Shown here one piece after another: positions 1-8,665 of a stretch of 64,000 nucleotides of DNA. The position numbers and the translations under genes were made by a program. The DNA lies in the NCBI RefSeq assembly GCF_031845305.1, contig NZ_JAVREH010000006.1:1-64000 (forward strand). The letters run 5' to 3'. The notes under the pieces are model-generated. The model was not told where the DNA came from. It saw only the letters and a list, made by a program, of their open reading frames with translations, and ran no database searches. The DNA is from Jatrophihabitans_A lederbergiae. Its GTDB lineage: Bacteria; Actinomycetota; Actinomycetes; Mycobacteriales; Jatrophihabitantaceae. Each line of letters begins with the position of its first letter. Position 1 is the stretch's first letter.

Positions 1-106
1 ACAGGTGTTTCCCGAGCGACCCCGACCACAGCCTTGAAGATCATGGCTGCAGGTCACGAACCCCGTCCAGATTCAACAAGTTGGTTTCCTCTCTGTCGCC
101 AGCCGC

Positions 107-1321
107 TTGACACAGAGAGGTGCCGTTTTCAGGACAGTCCCTAGGCGGCTGGGTTACCGGGTTACGGTCGTCGGGCTGGAGCTGCCCGATTGGGCGGCAC
201 CATTCGTCGATGCCTACATCGCTGCCGACACCGACGCGCCGGTGCTGACGGACACCGTGCGGCTTCTCGCGCAACCTCACGCCCACGACCCGTTCGGCGG
301 GGTGGTCACGTACTGGGATCACGGCGTCGTCGCCTGCGCCGCGATCGGAACGGCCCTGGGGCTGCCCGCCATGTCGCCGGCTGCAGCCGAACGTGTCAGG
401 AACAAGGCCGTCAGCCGCGACGCACTGGTGGCCGCCAGCGTTGCACAGCCGCGCTACGCCCGGGTCAGTGACGCCACCTCGCTCGGCGAAGCCGCCCTGC
501 TGGTCGGATTTCCGGCGATCTACGATCTACAAGCCAAGCGGCGGCGCCGGCAGCGCGGGCATGCAGTACGTCGCGCCGGCGGCGGAAACTGCCAGCCGCT
601 CGAGTGGTCGCCGAGACCAAGCTGACCTCGGAGAACGACCAATTCTTCGCCTACTATCCCGAGCAGTTCGTCCTTGAGCAGTTCGTGTCCAGACCCGAGG
701 TCAGCGTCGAAGGCGTGGTCGCCCGGGGCCGGGTGCGCTGCGTGGGCGTGACCGCCAAATCTCTGACGCCGGGCACCTTCATCGAATCGCGGCATGTCTT
801 CCGGCCGCGCTGGATCAAATGGACACGGCCCTCGTGAGCCAGCTGGCCGCCGAGGCAGTGCGGGCCACCGGCATCGACAATTGCGGTCTTCACGTCGAGG
901 TGATGCTGTCGCCGCAGGGCCCGGTCATCGTCGAGGTGAACGGCCGCCTGGGCGCAGACTTCATCGCCTCCCATCTGGTACCGCTGGCATCGGCCACCGA
1001 CCTGATGGCGGCGTCCCTCAAGGTCGCCGTAGGCGAGAATCCCGACCTGCACCCGGCTGGCCAGGCGCGGCCTGCGTGCGGTTCCTCGTCGCGGAGCGAG
1101 ACGGCGTCGTGGTGTCCGTCTCTGGTGTGCAAGCCGCGGCGGCATTGCCTGGCATCGTCAAGCTTGGCCAGAACAAGGTCCCCGGCGACCGGGTGCGGCT
1201 ACCGCCCGACAGCTACTTCGACGCGCGCCTGGCCTACGCGATCAGTTGTGCCGCAGATGGCGATACCGCGGCACACCTGGCCGATCAAGCCATCGGGGCG
1301 ATGTCCTATGACATCGCCTGA
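107..1321 (+). pseudogene. ATP-grasp ligase 1, multiply frameshifted
   Basis: Remains of an ATP-grasp carboxylate-amine/thiol ligase, the fold that makes acyl-phosphates for amide bonds (carnosine synthase or BacD-type dipeptide ligases). Recognisable pieces lie in different frames: an N-terminal domain (LGYRVTVVGLELPDW), the ATP-grasp entry segment (RNKAVSRDALVAA), a glycine-rich loop (KPSGGAGSAGMQYVA), a strand EQFVSRPEVSVEGVV, the metal/ATP-binding end HVEVMLSPQGPVIVEVNGRLG and a C-terminal lid ending MSYDIA. At least three frame changes are needed (near 525, 800-830 and 1050-1075), so no full protein can be made as written. The true start may lie upstream of 107. Its 3' end overlaps the next ATP-grasp gene, so it was the first surviving member of a coupled operon. 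The substrate is unknown. Confidence 0.75.
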
Positions 1322-2672
1322 GGAGCACTCGCCCCACCCCGACGAGTTGCTTTTGATCGGTGGCGCGAGCGCGCGGCCCGGTTCTGACAGCCTTACTCAG
1401 GCTGCGGCGCGCTGCGGGTCTGCCTTGTCGATACAGCACAGAACCTGCGCTCGACACCCGAGCTCACCGAGCCGGCGCACCGGGTGGTGGCCCTGGATTA
1501 CACCGACAGCCGCGCCTGCGCCGAGTGGGCGCTTCGGCAGTCCAACCGCTTCTGCGGCGTGTACGGATTCCGCGAGACCGCTGTGCAGACAGTCGCCGAG
1601 GTGGCGCGCGCGCTGGAACAGGCGGGGAACCTTCCGGAGTCGGTGGAGCTGGTACGAAACAAGCACCGTGCCGAGAGGCACTTCGACTAGCCGGCTTCCG
1701 GCAGCCGGCATCAGCACACTGCTCCGACAAGCAGGGCGCCAGCCAATTCCTCGATGAGCATCCCGACGGCCCATGGGTGGTGAAGCCGCTGGTCGGACGA
1801 GGCAGCGCCAGCGTGAGCGTGATTGCGCACCGGGACGAGTGCCGGCCGCTGCCGGGCACGCGAGCGAGGGGGTACTGCGGCTGGAGCAGGAACTGCAGTC
1901 ACAGGGCATCCCCATTCGGCCTGAAGCATTCCGGCCGGCCGGAATTCTGATCGAGGAGTATCAGCAGGGCAGCGAGTACAGCGCCGAGGGCATCTTCGTC
2001 GACGGCCGGACCAGGGTCCTCGCGCTCACGGCCAAGGCGACCACCGGGCCGCCGCATTTCATAGAGACCGGTCATGTGCTGCCGACTCCACTGTCACCCG
2101 AAATCGCGCGAGCCGCGCGGGAGCAGGTCGCGGCTGTGCTGGTGACTGTGGGCCTACGTTGGGGGTGTCTTCCACGTCAAATTCTGGGTTGCGGCGCCCG
2201 CCGGGGCGCAGCCACCAGCGGCAGCACTAATTCGGACGGCGGGGCTTATCCATCGCCGATCGTGCTCGGTGAGCTGCATGTGAGTCTCGGTGGTGACTAC
2301 ATCTACGTCCTCACCCAGGTCGTGATCGGGGTCGAATTGCACGGCAGCATCTTCGATCAGATGCTCGGGCGGCGGCCCGAGTTGGGGACCGGTACCGCGT
2401 CGGGAGCCGCCGCCGTCGGTTCCTCATGCCCGCGCCCGGCAGGTTGGCGGCTGTCGACAACTGGGCAGCAGTCCAGCGAAACCCCCGGTTCATGGAGGGG
2501 TTGCTGAGCCTGGCGGCCGGATCCACCATCGGTGAGATCGGCTCATCGATGGACCGCAGTTCCTACCTACCTCATCGCCAGCGCACCGGAGCCGGTGGCT
2601 GCTCAGCTGGCGGCCGAGGAGCTCGTCCAGCAAATCTCCCTCACCTACGCCGACCCGAATGCGAGCCGTTGA
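1308..2672 (+). pseudogene. ATP-grasp ligase 2, multiply frameshifted
   Basis: A second, divergent ATP-grasp ligase immediately after the first; its ATG at 1308 lies inside the end of the first gene. Conserved pieces in changing frames are ELLLIGGASARPGSDSL at the N-terminus, VELVRNKHRAERHFD, PWVVKPLVGRGSASVSVI (the Lys-containing glycine loop), ILIEEYQQGSEYSAEGIFVDG, HVKFWVA/ELH, and a C-terminal lid SAPEPVAAQLAAEELVQQ ending in TGA at 2670-2672. Four or more frame changes are needed. The stop overlaps the ATG of the next gene (TGATG). Two tandem ATP-grasp genes suggest that the intact operon made two successive amide bonds or a hetero-partner ligase; this is inference, since both copies are broken. 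Confidence 0.72.
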
Positions 2673-3202
2673 TGACAGAGCTGGACATCGTCCGCTCCCA
2701 GGTACCTGCGATCCAGCGGGGTTGCTACTTCAACGGCGGCTACACTGGCCCGCTCTGCTCGGCCGCCCGGACCGCGGCCGACGAGGTAACCTGGCGGGAG
2801 TGCGAAAACGGCCGGATGGGTCGAGCCGCGCGCGCTGCCTCGGCCGCAATCACCAGTGAGGCTCAGGCCAAAGTCGCTCGACTGCTGAAGGTTCCCGCAG
2901 CCGGCATCGCGCTCACCCAGCACACCGCCGATGGCATGAACATAAGCTCCGGAGAACGATCCACCGCTCGGGTGTACCTCGACGCGGTCGACGTGCCCAC
3001 ACTCGTCCCCGCCCTTGCGGCGGTTGCCTTAAGCCTGTCTGCCGGTATGGAGCTGACCGGTGCGGCACACCTCGTGTACCACAAGACCAGCCGACTGGAC
3101 CTCACCATCGAGGGGCTGCTTGCGACGTTGGGGGTGGACGTGGACTCCGACGCCCGAGGTCTGGACACCTTTCCCTTATCAGCGGATGCGAATGTCCGAT
3201 GA
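2672..3202 (+). pseudogene. Class V PLP enzyme N-terminus fused to a reductase-like tail
   Basis: An open frame of 176 residues that looks like two truncated genes joined in frame. Residues 1 to about 90 match the N-terminus of class V aminotransferase/cysteine-desulfurase-fold enzymes (RGCYFNGGYTGPLCSAART; ALTQHTADGMNIS, the usual alignment ending near 'HNTTEGIN'). After residue about 92 the homology changes to a short segment (VYLDAVDVPTLVPALAAVAL; AAHLVYHKTSRLDLTIEGLL) that resembles the C-terminal end of extended SDR or thioester-reductase domains; that second assignment is tentative. The PLP-binding lysine and most of the catalytic domain are missing. The frame ends in an ATGA overlap with the DinB gene. 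Best read as the scar of an internal deletion that removed the rest of the PLP gene and the 5' part of a reductase gene. Confidence 0.6.
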
Positions 3203-3726
3203 GTGAGCCTCAGAGCCAGCACCTGCTGGACGACATCGAATCGCGGTTGCGGCTGTGGCACGAACGCTGTGCCGACCGTCCGCCTCAACTGCTCGACCGG
3301 CAACCCGCACCCGGCGTCTGGTCGGTGAAGCAGAACACCTTCCACCTCGGCGACGCCTTCGAAGCGAGCATCCATCGAGTCAATGCCATGCTGAGTTCGG
3401 ACTGCCCCCAGCTGCTGCGTTTCGACGCCGACGAATGGGCTGCGGAGCGTCGTTACCAGGAGCGTCCCTTCGACGAGGCCTTGCAGGCGCTCGACAAGCA
3501 TGTCGCGGCCTTCGTCTCGCTGGTCCGTCCGCTGGGGTCGGATGAGTTGAGCAGAACCGGCCGCCAGCCGAACCCGGCGATGAATTACCTCAAGTTGCCG
3601 ACGGAGGTGCTCACCATCGATCAGCTTCTGGTCTTCGAGGTCGGCCATGTGGATGAGCACTTGGCGAGCGTCGACGAGATTCTCACCGTGTGGGGCAACG
3701 ACTCCACCGGCCGCACGAGCGGATGA
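3199..3726 (+). CDS. DinB-like (DinB_2) four-helix protein
   Basis: 175-residue protein with the pattern of DinB/YfiT-like four-helix bundle metalloproteins: an early histidine in KQNTFHLGDAFEASIHR and a late HxxxH-type segment GHVDEHLASV, with hydrophobic helices between. Members bind a divalent metal and many act as thiol-dependent transferases (mycothiol or bacillithiol S-transferases); the substrate here is unknown. The start overlaps the preceding stop (ATGA at 3199) and the stop overlaps the methyltransferase start. It is one of only two genes in the 0.1-6.6 kb operon without a visible frameshift. Length is normal for the family. Confidence 0.8.
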   Translation: MSEPQSQHLLDDIESRLRLWHERCADRPPQLLDRQPAPGVWSVKQNTFHLGDAFEASIHRVNAMLSSDCPQLLRFDADEWAAERRYQERPFDEALQALDKHVAAFVSLVRPLGSDELSRTGRQPNPAMNYLKLPTEVLTIDQLLVFEVGHVDEHLASVDEILTVWGNDSTGRTSG

Positions 3727-4574
3727 CCCTGGGCAAGCACGACCCGTTCGGCAACCTGGACAGCTGGAGCCCCAAGTTTGCCGAGTCGTGGGCCACCGCC
3801 TTGCGACTTCGGACGGCCGGCGTGGATCAGCGACGGCTGCGCCGCCGGATCGTCGAACTGGCTGGCTTGCGGCCGGGTGATCAGATGGCAGAGATCGGCT
3901 GTGGCACCGGCGCGCTGCTGCTGGATCTCGCGGAGGCGGTGGGTCCCGGCGGGCGGGTGACAGGTTACGAGCCGCAGCACAATCTAGCCGCCGCAGCCCA
4001 AGAGGCGGTGGCGGCAGCGGGCGCGGGCGCCAATATCGAGGTCGTGCGTGCCGGCGCCGCCGACCTCGAGCTGGAGCCGGCGAGTCTGCACGCCGTCATC
4101 GAGCAGACGGTTTTCATTCATCTCCCACAGTTCCTGATCCTGGACACCCTTGCCCGCGCACTGCCCGCCCTTCGACCGGGCGGCCGCTGGGTGAGCGCGG
4201 ACCAGGACGGCGACACCTGGATCATCGATCATCCCGACCGCGAGCTGACGCGCCGGATCATCGCCTTCAACAGCGACTTCCGGTATGCCGACGGCTGGAC
4301 CGGACGCAGGCTGAGCCGACTTCTTGCCGAGGCGGGCTTCATCGATGTGCAAGTGGACGTGCTCACCCACGTTGACACCGCACCGGGCAGTTACCTGCAC
4401 GGGATGGCCTTGCGCATTGCCGAGTCTGCCCGGACCGAAGGGGCGCTCAGCACCGCCGAGTACGACCGCTGGGTGGGCCGGCTGTCGCCGTCAGCGGGTT
4501 ATGAACGCTTCTACTCCAGCATCAACTACTACGTCGCCGTCGGCCGCAGGGCGGAAATAGAGCCAACACCGTGA
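3723..4574 (+). CDS. Class I SAM-dependent methyltransferase
   Basis: 283 residues. The SAM-binding Rossmann motif I is clear (AEIGCGTGALLLDLA, residues about 58-72), followed by an acidic motif II region (GYEPQH) and a post-I hydrophobic stretch (HAVIEQTVFIHL). The C-terminal third is helical and could bind the acceptor. The start at 3723 gives an ATGA overlap with DinB; the earlier in-frame start at 3690 would lie inside DinB and is less likely. The stop overlaps the GTG of the MFS gene. The gene is intact although its neighbours are broken. The position in an ATP-grasp operon suggests N- or O-methylation of a small peptide-like product, but that is inference. Confidence 0.85.
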   Translation: MTLGKHDPFGNLDSWSPKFAESWATALRLRTAGVDQRRLRRRIVELAGLRPGDQMAEIGCGTGALLLDLAEAVGPGGRVTGYEPQHNLAAAAQEAVAAAGAGANIEVVRAGAADLELEPASLHAVIEQTVFIHLPQFLILDTLARALPALRPGGRWVSADQDGDTWIIDHPDRELTRRIIAFNSDFRYADGWTGRRLSRLLAEAGFIDVQVDVLTHVDTAPGSYLHGMALRIAESARTEGALSTAEYDRWVGRLSPSAGYERFYSSINYYVAVGRRAEIEPTP

Positions 4575-5853
4575 GCCCGCTGGGATCGAAGGCCGGCGAT
4601 TCGACGGTTCGTCCACCGGCAGGCCGAGCCCGCCGGCTGGCTGCGGCTACGGTGCTGCCACAGGGACCGTCCGGGGTCCGGCTCGCCGCGCTGTCGGCGA
4701 TCGACGCATTCGGCTCCGGCATGTTCCTCGCGGGCTCAGCGGTCTACTTCACCAAGGTCGTGGGCCTACATGCGGCGGCGGTCGGGCTGGGGCTGTCGAT
4801 CGCGGGCGTGCTCGGCTTCCTGGCGACCGTGCCGATCGGCATGCTCGCCGATCATTGGGGAGCCGGCCGGGTTTACGTGGTGATGAACCTCTGGCGGGCC
4901 GGGTGTTACATCGCTTACTGCTTCTGTGATCGGTTCACCACCTTTCTGGTCATCGCATGTGCTGTGGGACTGGTGGAGACGTCGGCCTCGCCGATCAATC
5001 AGGCAGTGTCGGCGCCGCATCGACGGATGAGAACCGGCTGAAGAACATGGCGCGGGTCCGGTCCGTTCGCAACGTCGGCTACGGCCTGGGTGCGTTGTCG
5101 TCCACCGTCGCCGTCAGCGCCGGGTCACGCGCTGCCTTTGTCGTGGTTCTGCTGGTCAACGCTGTTTCCTTCGCCGTGGCCGCACGGTTACTGGTGGCAG
5201 GCCGGTTCACCTCCATGCCCGACATCGGCGCCGTCGTCGCGCGTCGGAAGGTTGTCACAGACGCCCGCTACCTGCTCGCCGCGGCCTGCAACGGCATCCT
5301 CGCGGTGCACCTGACGTTGCTGCCCTTCGCCTTTCCGCTGTGGATCTCTCAACACACATCGGTTTCGGTCGGGTACTACGGCGGCCTGTATGCGCTCAAC
5401 ACCGTGCTGGCGATCCTGCTGCAATCGCGAATGTCGCGGCGCGCAGAGACGCTCGCCGGCGCCGGCGTCTGCGCCCTGCTGGCGGTCGGGTCACTGGTCG
5501 CCTTCGGTGTCTCCGTGGTGGTCCTGGCACGTCTACAGACGCTGTGGCCAGCGCTCGCGGTTGCGGTGCTGGCGACCGTCGCGCTCACCTTCGGCGAGAT
5601 GTGGCAGTCGGCCAGTGGCTGGTCCATCTCGTATCTGATGGCCCGGCCGGATCGCCGTTCGCAATACTTGTCCACCTTCCAGCTCGGTACCTCGGCCCAG
5701 GCGATTCTGGCGCCCTGGCTGCTGGCGCGTTACGTGCTGTCGCAGAATTCTGCCGGTTGGGCCTACCTCGCTGCGGTGGTGCTCGCAGGCGGTGCCGGCT
5801 GCTGGCTGCTCGTTGCGGCTCGCCCCGGAGCCGAAACCCGGGTGGCCTCATGA
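4571..5853 (+). pseudogene. MFS exporter, one frameshift
   Basis: A major facilitator superfamily transporter of about 425 residues split by one frame change near 5005-5025. The first part (GTG at 4571) has the early helices and the typical loop 2-3 motif (GMLADHWGAGRVYVV); the second part contains the remaining helices and ends RPGAETRVAS. Joined, the length is normal for a 12-helix drug/peptide exporter. The start overlaps the methyltransferase stop (GTGA) and the stop overlaps the PIG-L start (ATGA). In intact relatives of such operons the MFS protein would export the peptide-like product. The hydrophobic content is well preserved on both sides, so the frameshift is either recent or an assembly error. 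Confidence 0.8.
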
Positions 5854-6562
5854 GCGAGTACCCCGAACGCGCACTGGTCGTCTTCGCCCATCCGGACAAC
5901 GTCGACTTCGCGGCGGCGGGCACCGTGGCACTGTGGGTTCGCGCCGGCGTGCAGGTCACGTATTGCATGGTGACCGACGGCGATACCGGTGGTCAGCAGG
6001 CGGAGGTCGACGGTGCCAGCCTCGCCGAGATCAGGCGCGCCGAGCAGCAGACGGCAGCCGCTCTGGTGGGGGTGTCGGACGTCCGCTTTCTCGGATACCC
6101 GGATGGCGCGTTGGTCGAGGGACTGGAGCTGCGCCGCGCCATCACGCGAATCATCCGCTGGTCCGTCCCCAGCGGGTACTGACGCACAGCCCCGAACGCA
6201 ATTACCACCGGATAGCCTCCAGTCACCCCGACCATCGGGCGGTCGGTACCGCGACGCTCGACGCCGTCTATCCCGACGCGCGGAACCGCTACGCCTTTCC
6301 GGAGCTGTTCACCCGTGAAAACCTGACCGAGTGGACCGTTGAGCAGGTGTGGCTGCGAGGCGGCCCGACGTCCAACCACTACGTCGACATCACGGACGTG
6401 CTCGAGCTCAAGATCGCCGCGATCCTGGCTCATCACAGTCAGGTCGGTCACCGCCAGGATTTCGCGGCGGTGCTGCGGGCACGATTGGCTGCAATTGGCT
6501 ATGAGGCCGGTCTTGCCGACGGCCGGAGCGCGGAGAGCTTCTTCCTGGTACGCACGGACTGA
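5850..6562 (+). pseudogene. PIG-L (LmbE-like) deacetylase, frameshifted
   Basis: Zn-dependent N-acetylglucosamine-type deacetylase fold, as in MshB and LmbE. The N-terminal motif reads AHPDNVDF where the family has AHPDD: the second aspartate, normally catalytic, is Asn. The second metal motif is present after a frame change near 6165 (SPERNY..., SHPDHRAVG). Joined length is about 237 residues, normal for the family. The ATG overlaps the MFS stop. With both a frameshift and a changed catalytic residue the gene is probably non-functional. In the intact operon it could have removed an acetyl protecting group from the product, as in several antibiotic pathways (inference). Confidence 0.78.
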
Positions 6563-6563
6563 G

Positions 6564-6734
6564 ATGGTCGTTTCGGGCCGGCGCAGGATCTGCGCGGTCG
6601 TGGCAGTGGTATCGGTAGCGTCGGGCACCCTTCTGGGGATGGCCGCGTCGGCGTCGGCAGACACCTACGGCAGCACGACGGTGTACGACGCGCTGTCCAA
6701 TCCGGGCGGCCTGGACTTCGACACGTCGGGCTAG
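6564..6734 (+). pseudogene. Secreted beta-propeller protein, cut by a stop codon
   Basis: Begins with a classical Sec signal peptide (MVVSGRRRICAVVAVVSVAS, then ASASADT with an AxA site) and continues YDALSNPGGLDFDTSG before TAG at 6732. Reading past the stop gives VYVAGGPQQN, the usual continuation of NHL/SMP-30 or ScyD-like blades (GGLDFDxxGxVYVA). So a single nonsense change cuts the first blade, and only about 100 further bases show any similarity before it is lost. It starts 1 base after the deacetylase stop. Most likely a remnant, not a real 56-residue secreted peptide. Confidence 0.6.
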
Positions 6735-6885
6735 GTCTACGTGGCCGGCGGCCCCCAGCAGAACGTCCTCAAATCAATCCCAACTACCGCTTCTACGTCA
6801 CCTCAGACGCGAACGGCCTGCCACCCACAGCTTCCTGGTGCAGGCTCGCTAACCACCCCTGCGGCTAACCCGCACTGCGGCCAAC

Positions 6886-6917
6886 AGAACGGGGCGTCCT
6901 TCGGGGCGCCCCGTTCT
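6886..6917. terminator. GC-rich hairpin, bidirectional terminator candidate
   Basis: Perfect 11-bp arms AGAACGGGGCG (6886-6896) and CGCCCCGTTCT (6907-6917) around a short loop with TTCG. No long T run follows, which is common in actinobacteria. It sits between the end of the decayed + operon and the 3' end of the DUF1360 gene on the - strand. Confidence 0.65.
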
Positions 6918-6996
6918 CGTCTTACTGGCCGTTCGGTCCTACAACGGCGGATGCTCAGTCGCCTTCGGCGGTCCGCTGCAGGGTTACGTACGCCAG

Positions 6997-7491
6997 CTAC
7001 AGGAAGTCCGACAGCGCCACGCCGGCAAAGGTGGAGGTGGCCAGCCGGGTCAGCCCCGGTGCGAACACCCAGCCCGCGACGAAGGTGGTGGCCACCCACT
7101 GGGCGAGGCAGAACGGGCAGGTCAGCAACTCTCCGACGGCATGCTTGGTGCCACCGTGCTCGCGCACCTCTTCGGCCAGCTCGGACTCGCCGGACGCACC
7201 TTTGTATTGCACGAACGGCGCCCGCAACGGAGACGTCACCGCATCCTTGGCAAGGATCCTGGTCAGCTTGTGAGTTGCCGTGCCCAGCAGTACGACGTCC
7301 CATGGGGTGATCCGGGCCGGAGCCCGGCGTCCGGTCAGTCTAGCCGCGCCCACGGTGGCCGCCGTGACGCCGCTGTAGACACTGAGTGCCCGGATGTAGC
7401 CGCCGATCGGACGGTCCTCGCCCGCGCGGTATTCGCTGGCCTGGCGGTTGTACCAGCTGGCCACCTTTTTGACTGATGTATTCATAGCCAT
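6997..7491 (-). CDS. DUF1360 family membrane protein
   Basis: 164 residues when started at the ATG at 7491 (a second ATG two codons later is equally possible; the longer frame upstream has poor coding character). Contains the family's signature near the end, a conserved CPFCLAQW segment after a basic loop (THKLTRILAKDAVTSPLRAPF), and two or three hydrophobic segments. The function of DUF1360 is not known; members occur in Bacillus spore and actinobacterial genomes as small membrane proteins. It stands alone, convergent with the decayed operon and divergent from the ArsR gene. Confidence 0.8.
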   Translation of the reverse strand: MAMNTSVKKVASWYNRQASEYRAGEDRPIGGYIRALSVYSGVTAATVGAARLTGRRAPARITPWDVVLLGTATHKLTRILAKDAVTSPLRAPFVQYKGASGESELAEEVREHGGTKHAVGELLTCPFCLAQWVATTFVAGWVFAPGLTRLATSTFAGVALSDFL

Positions 7492-7660
7492 GATCGGCTG
7501 CCTCTCAACGACTTCTCGCCTCGGGCATCTCTGGCACGCGCTGCGTGAGAGGCCGAACGGCCATGCCGGAGCTGCCCGAAGGCTGCGGCGGCTTTGTACT
7601 AAGCCTGCCCCGAGGTCAGTGCGACGCACGGTGGAACACCAACGCGCTGGCGCAGCAAAG

Positions 7661-7684
7661 ATAAGTGCTTGCTTATATAAGTGG
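7661..7684 (+). promoter_or_regulatory. Possible promoter/operator of the ArsR-SRPBCC pair
   Basis: The only AT-rich stretch in the region, 20 bases before the ArsR ATG. It contains two copies of TAAGTG (about 7662-7667 and 7678-7683) and CTTGCTTATA between them, giving partial dyad symmetry (AAGTG / CACTT-like halves are not perfect). Position suits a promoter covered by an ArsR dimer. Evidence is positional and compositional only. Confidence 0.3.
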
Positions 7685-7703
7685 CAGAGCATAACGTTGG
7701 CTC

Positions 7704-8075
7704 ATGCACGCATTCGACATCCTCGGCGACCCGGTGCGGCGACGCATCCTCGAACTGCTCGCCGATGGTGAGCGCTCCGCCGGCGAGATCGTCGCCGCGG
7801 TACAACAGCAGTTCGGCATCTCGCAGCCGGCCGTGTCACAGCACCTGCGGGTACTGCGCGACAACGGCTTCGCCACCGTCCGCAGCGAGGGTGCCCGCCG
7901 GCTCTATGCGGTGGACGCGGCCCCGCTGCGCGAGGTGGACGAGTGGCTCGACCCGTACCGGCGCTTCTGGACCCAGCGCCTGGACGCCCTCGCCACCGAG
8001 CTGGCACGCGGCAAGCGGAGCCGGGCAACACAACTGGACCCGTCACATCGACGCAAGCAGGAGGGCACGCCCTGA
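7704..8075 (+). CDS. ArsR-type winged-helix repressor
   Basis: 123 residues. A winged helix is evident: DILGDPVRRRILELLADGER, then the recognition helix ISQPAVSQHLRVLRDNGF and a wing SEGARRLYAVD. No metal-binding cysteines of the arsenic/zinc sensors are present. It belongs to the group that is regularly coupled to an SRPBCC (AHSA1) protein, which follows directly with overlapping codons. Such pairs are usually autoregulated by a palindrome before the ArsR gene; the AT-richer stretch ATAAGTGCTTGCTTATATAAGTGG at about 7660-7684 just upstream is a reasonable place for promoter and operator. Confidence 0.88.
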   Translation: MHAFDILGDPVRRRILELLADGERSAGEIVAAVQQQFGISQPAVSQHLRVLRDNGFATVRSEGARRLYAVDAAPLREVDEWLDPYRRFWTQRLDALATELARGKRSRATQLDPSHRRKQEGTP

Positions 8076-8644
8076 CGGCAGGAACCGATCAGACCCAGCA
8101 CGAGTTCCGCCGCCGGCAGATCGCGGCCGGCGAGGCTCGCTGCGCGCTGTTCCGGCGCAGCTACGACGCGTCGATCGAGGAGGTCTGGGACGCCTGCACC
8201 GACCCGGAGCGGCTGGCTCGCTGGTACGCCCCGGTCGCAGGCGACCTGCGGGTCGGCGGAACGTTCACCCAGGGCGACTTCGGCTCCGGCCGGATCACCC
8301 GGTGCGAGGCACCCCGGCTGCTGACGGTCGCGCTGGGCGGTGATCCGGCTCCGGACGAGATCGAGCTGCGCCTGAGCTCGACACCGGATGACGGCACCGT
8401 CCTGGAGTTCGAGCACGCGACCACTCTCGACTCACACGAGATCGGCGGCCAACTGTACGACGCGGTGTACTGCATGGGCGGCGGCTACGGCCCGCGCCTG
8501 GTGACCCTCGGCGAACACCTGAGCGGGACGCTGGCACCGGACGTCGACGCCACCATGCTGCACACGCTGCCGCAGTACGGCCCGGCGATCGATCAGAGCA
8601 TGAGCGCACTGGCCGAACTGATCGAGGCGGACAAGCGACGCTGA
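8072..8644 (+). CDS. SRPBCC (AHSA1-type) domain protein
   Basis: About 190 residues with the Bet v1-like START/AHSA1 fold signature RSYDASIEEVWDACTDPERL, then RWYAP and VGGTFTQGDFG. The protein follows the ArsR gene; the only plausible coupled start is CTG at 8072, overlapping the ArsR stop as CTGA. No ATG or GTG occurs in frame before the conserved domain, so the start is uncertain. ArsR-SRPBCC pairs are widespread; the SRPBCC partner binds a hydrophobic ligand but its role is unknown. Convergent with the ABC transporter, whose 3' end lies 22 bases away. Confidence 0.8.
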   Translation: MTAGTDQTQHEFRRRQIAAGEARCALFRRSYDASIEEVWDACTDPERLARWYAPVAGDLRVGGTFTQGDFGSGRITRCEAPRLLTVALGGDPAPDEIELRLSSTPDDGTVLEFEHATTLDSHEIGGQLYDAVYCMGGGYGPRLVTLGEHLSGTLAPDVDATMLHTLPQYGPAIDQSMSALAELIEADKRR

Positions 8645-8665
8645 CCGCCTATCCGGACGAGCCGG

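Noticed and set aside
794..1757. Long open frames in the left end reported as separate proteins
   Set aside because: Only parts of each frame show ATP-grasp similarity; the rest is out-of-frame translation of the same gene. They are pieces of two pseudogenes.
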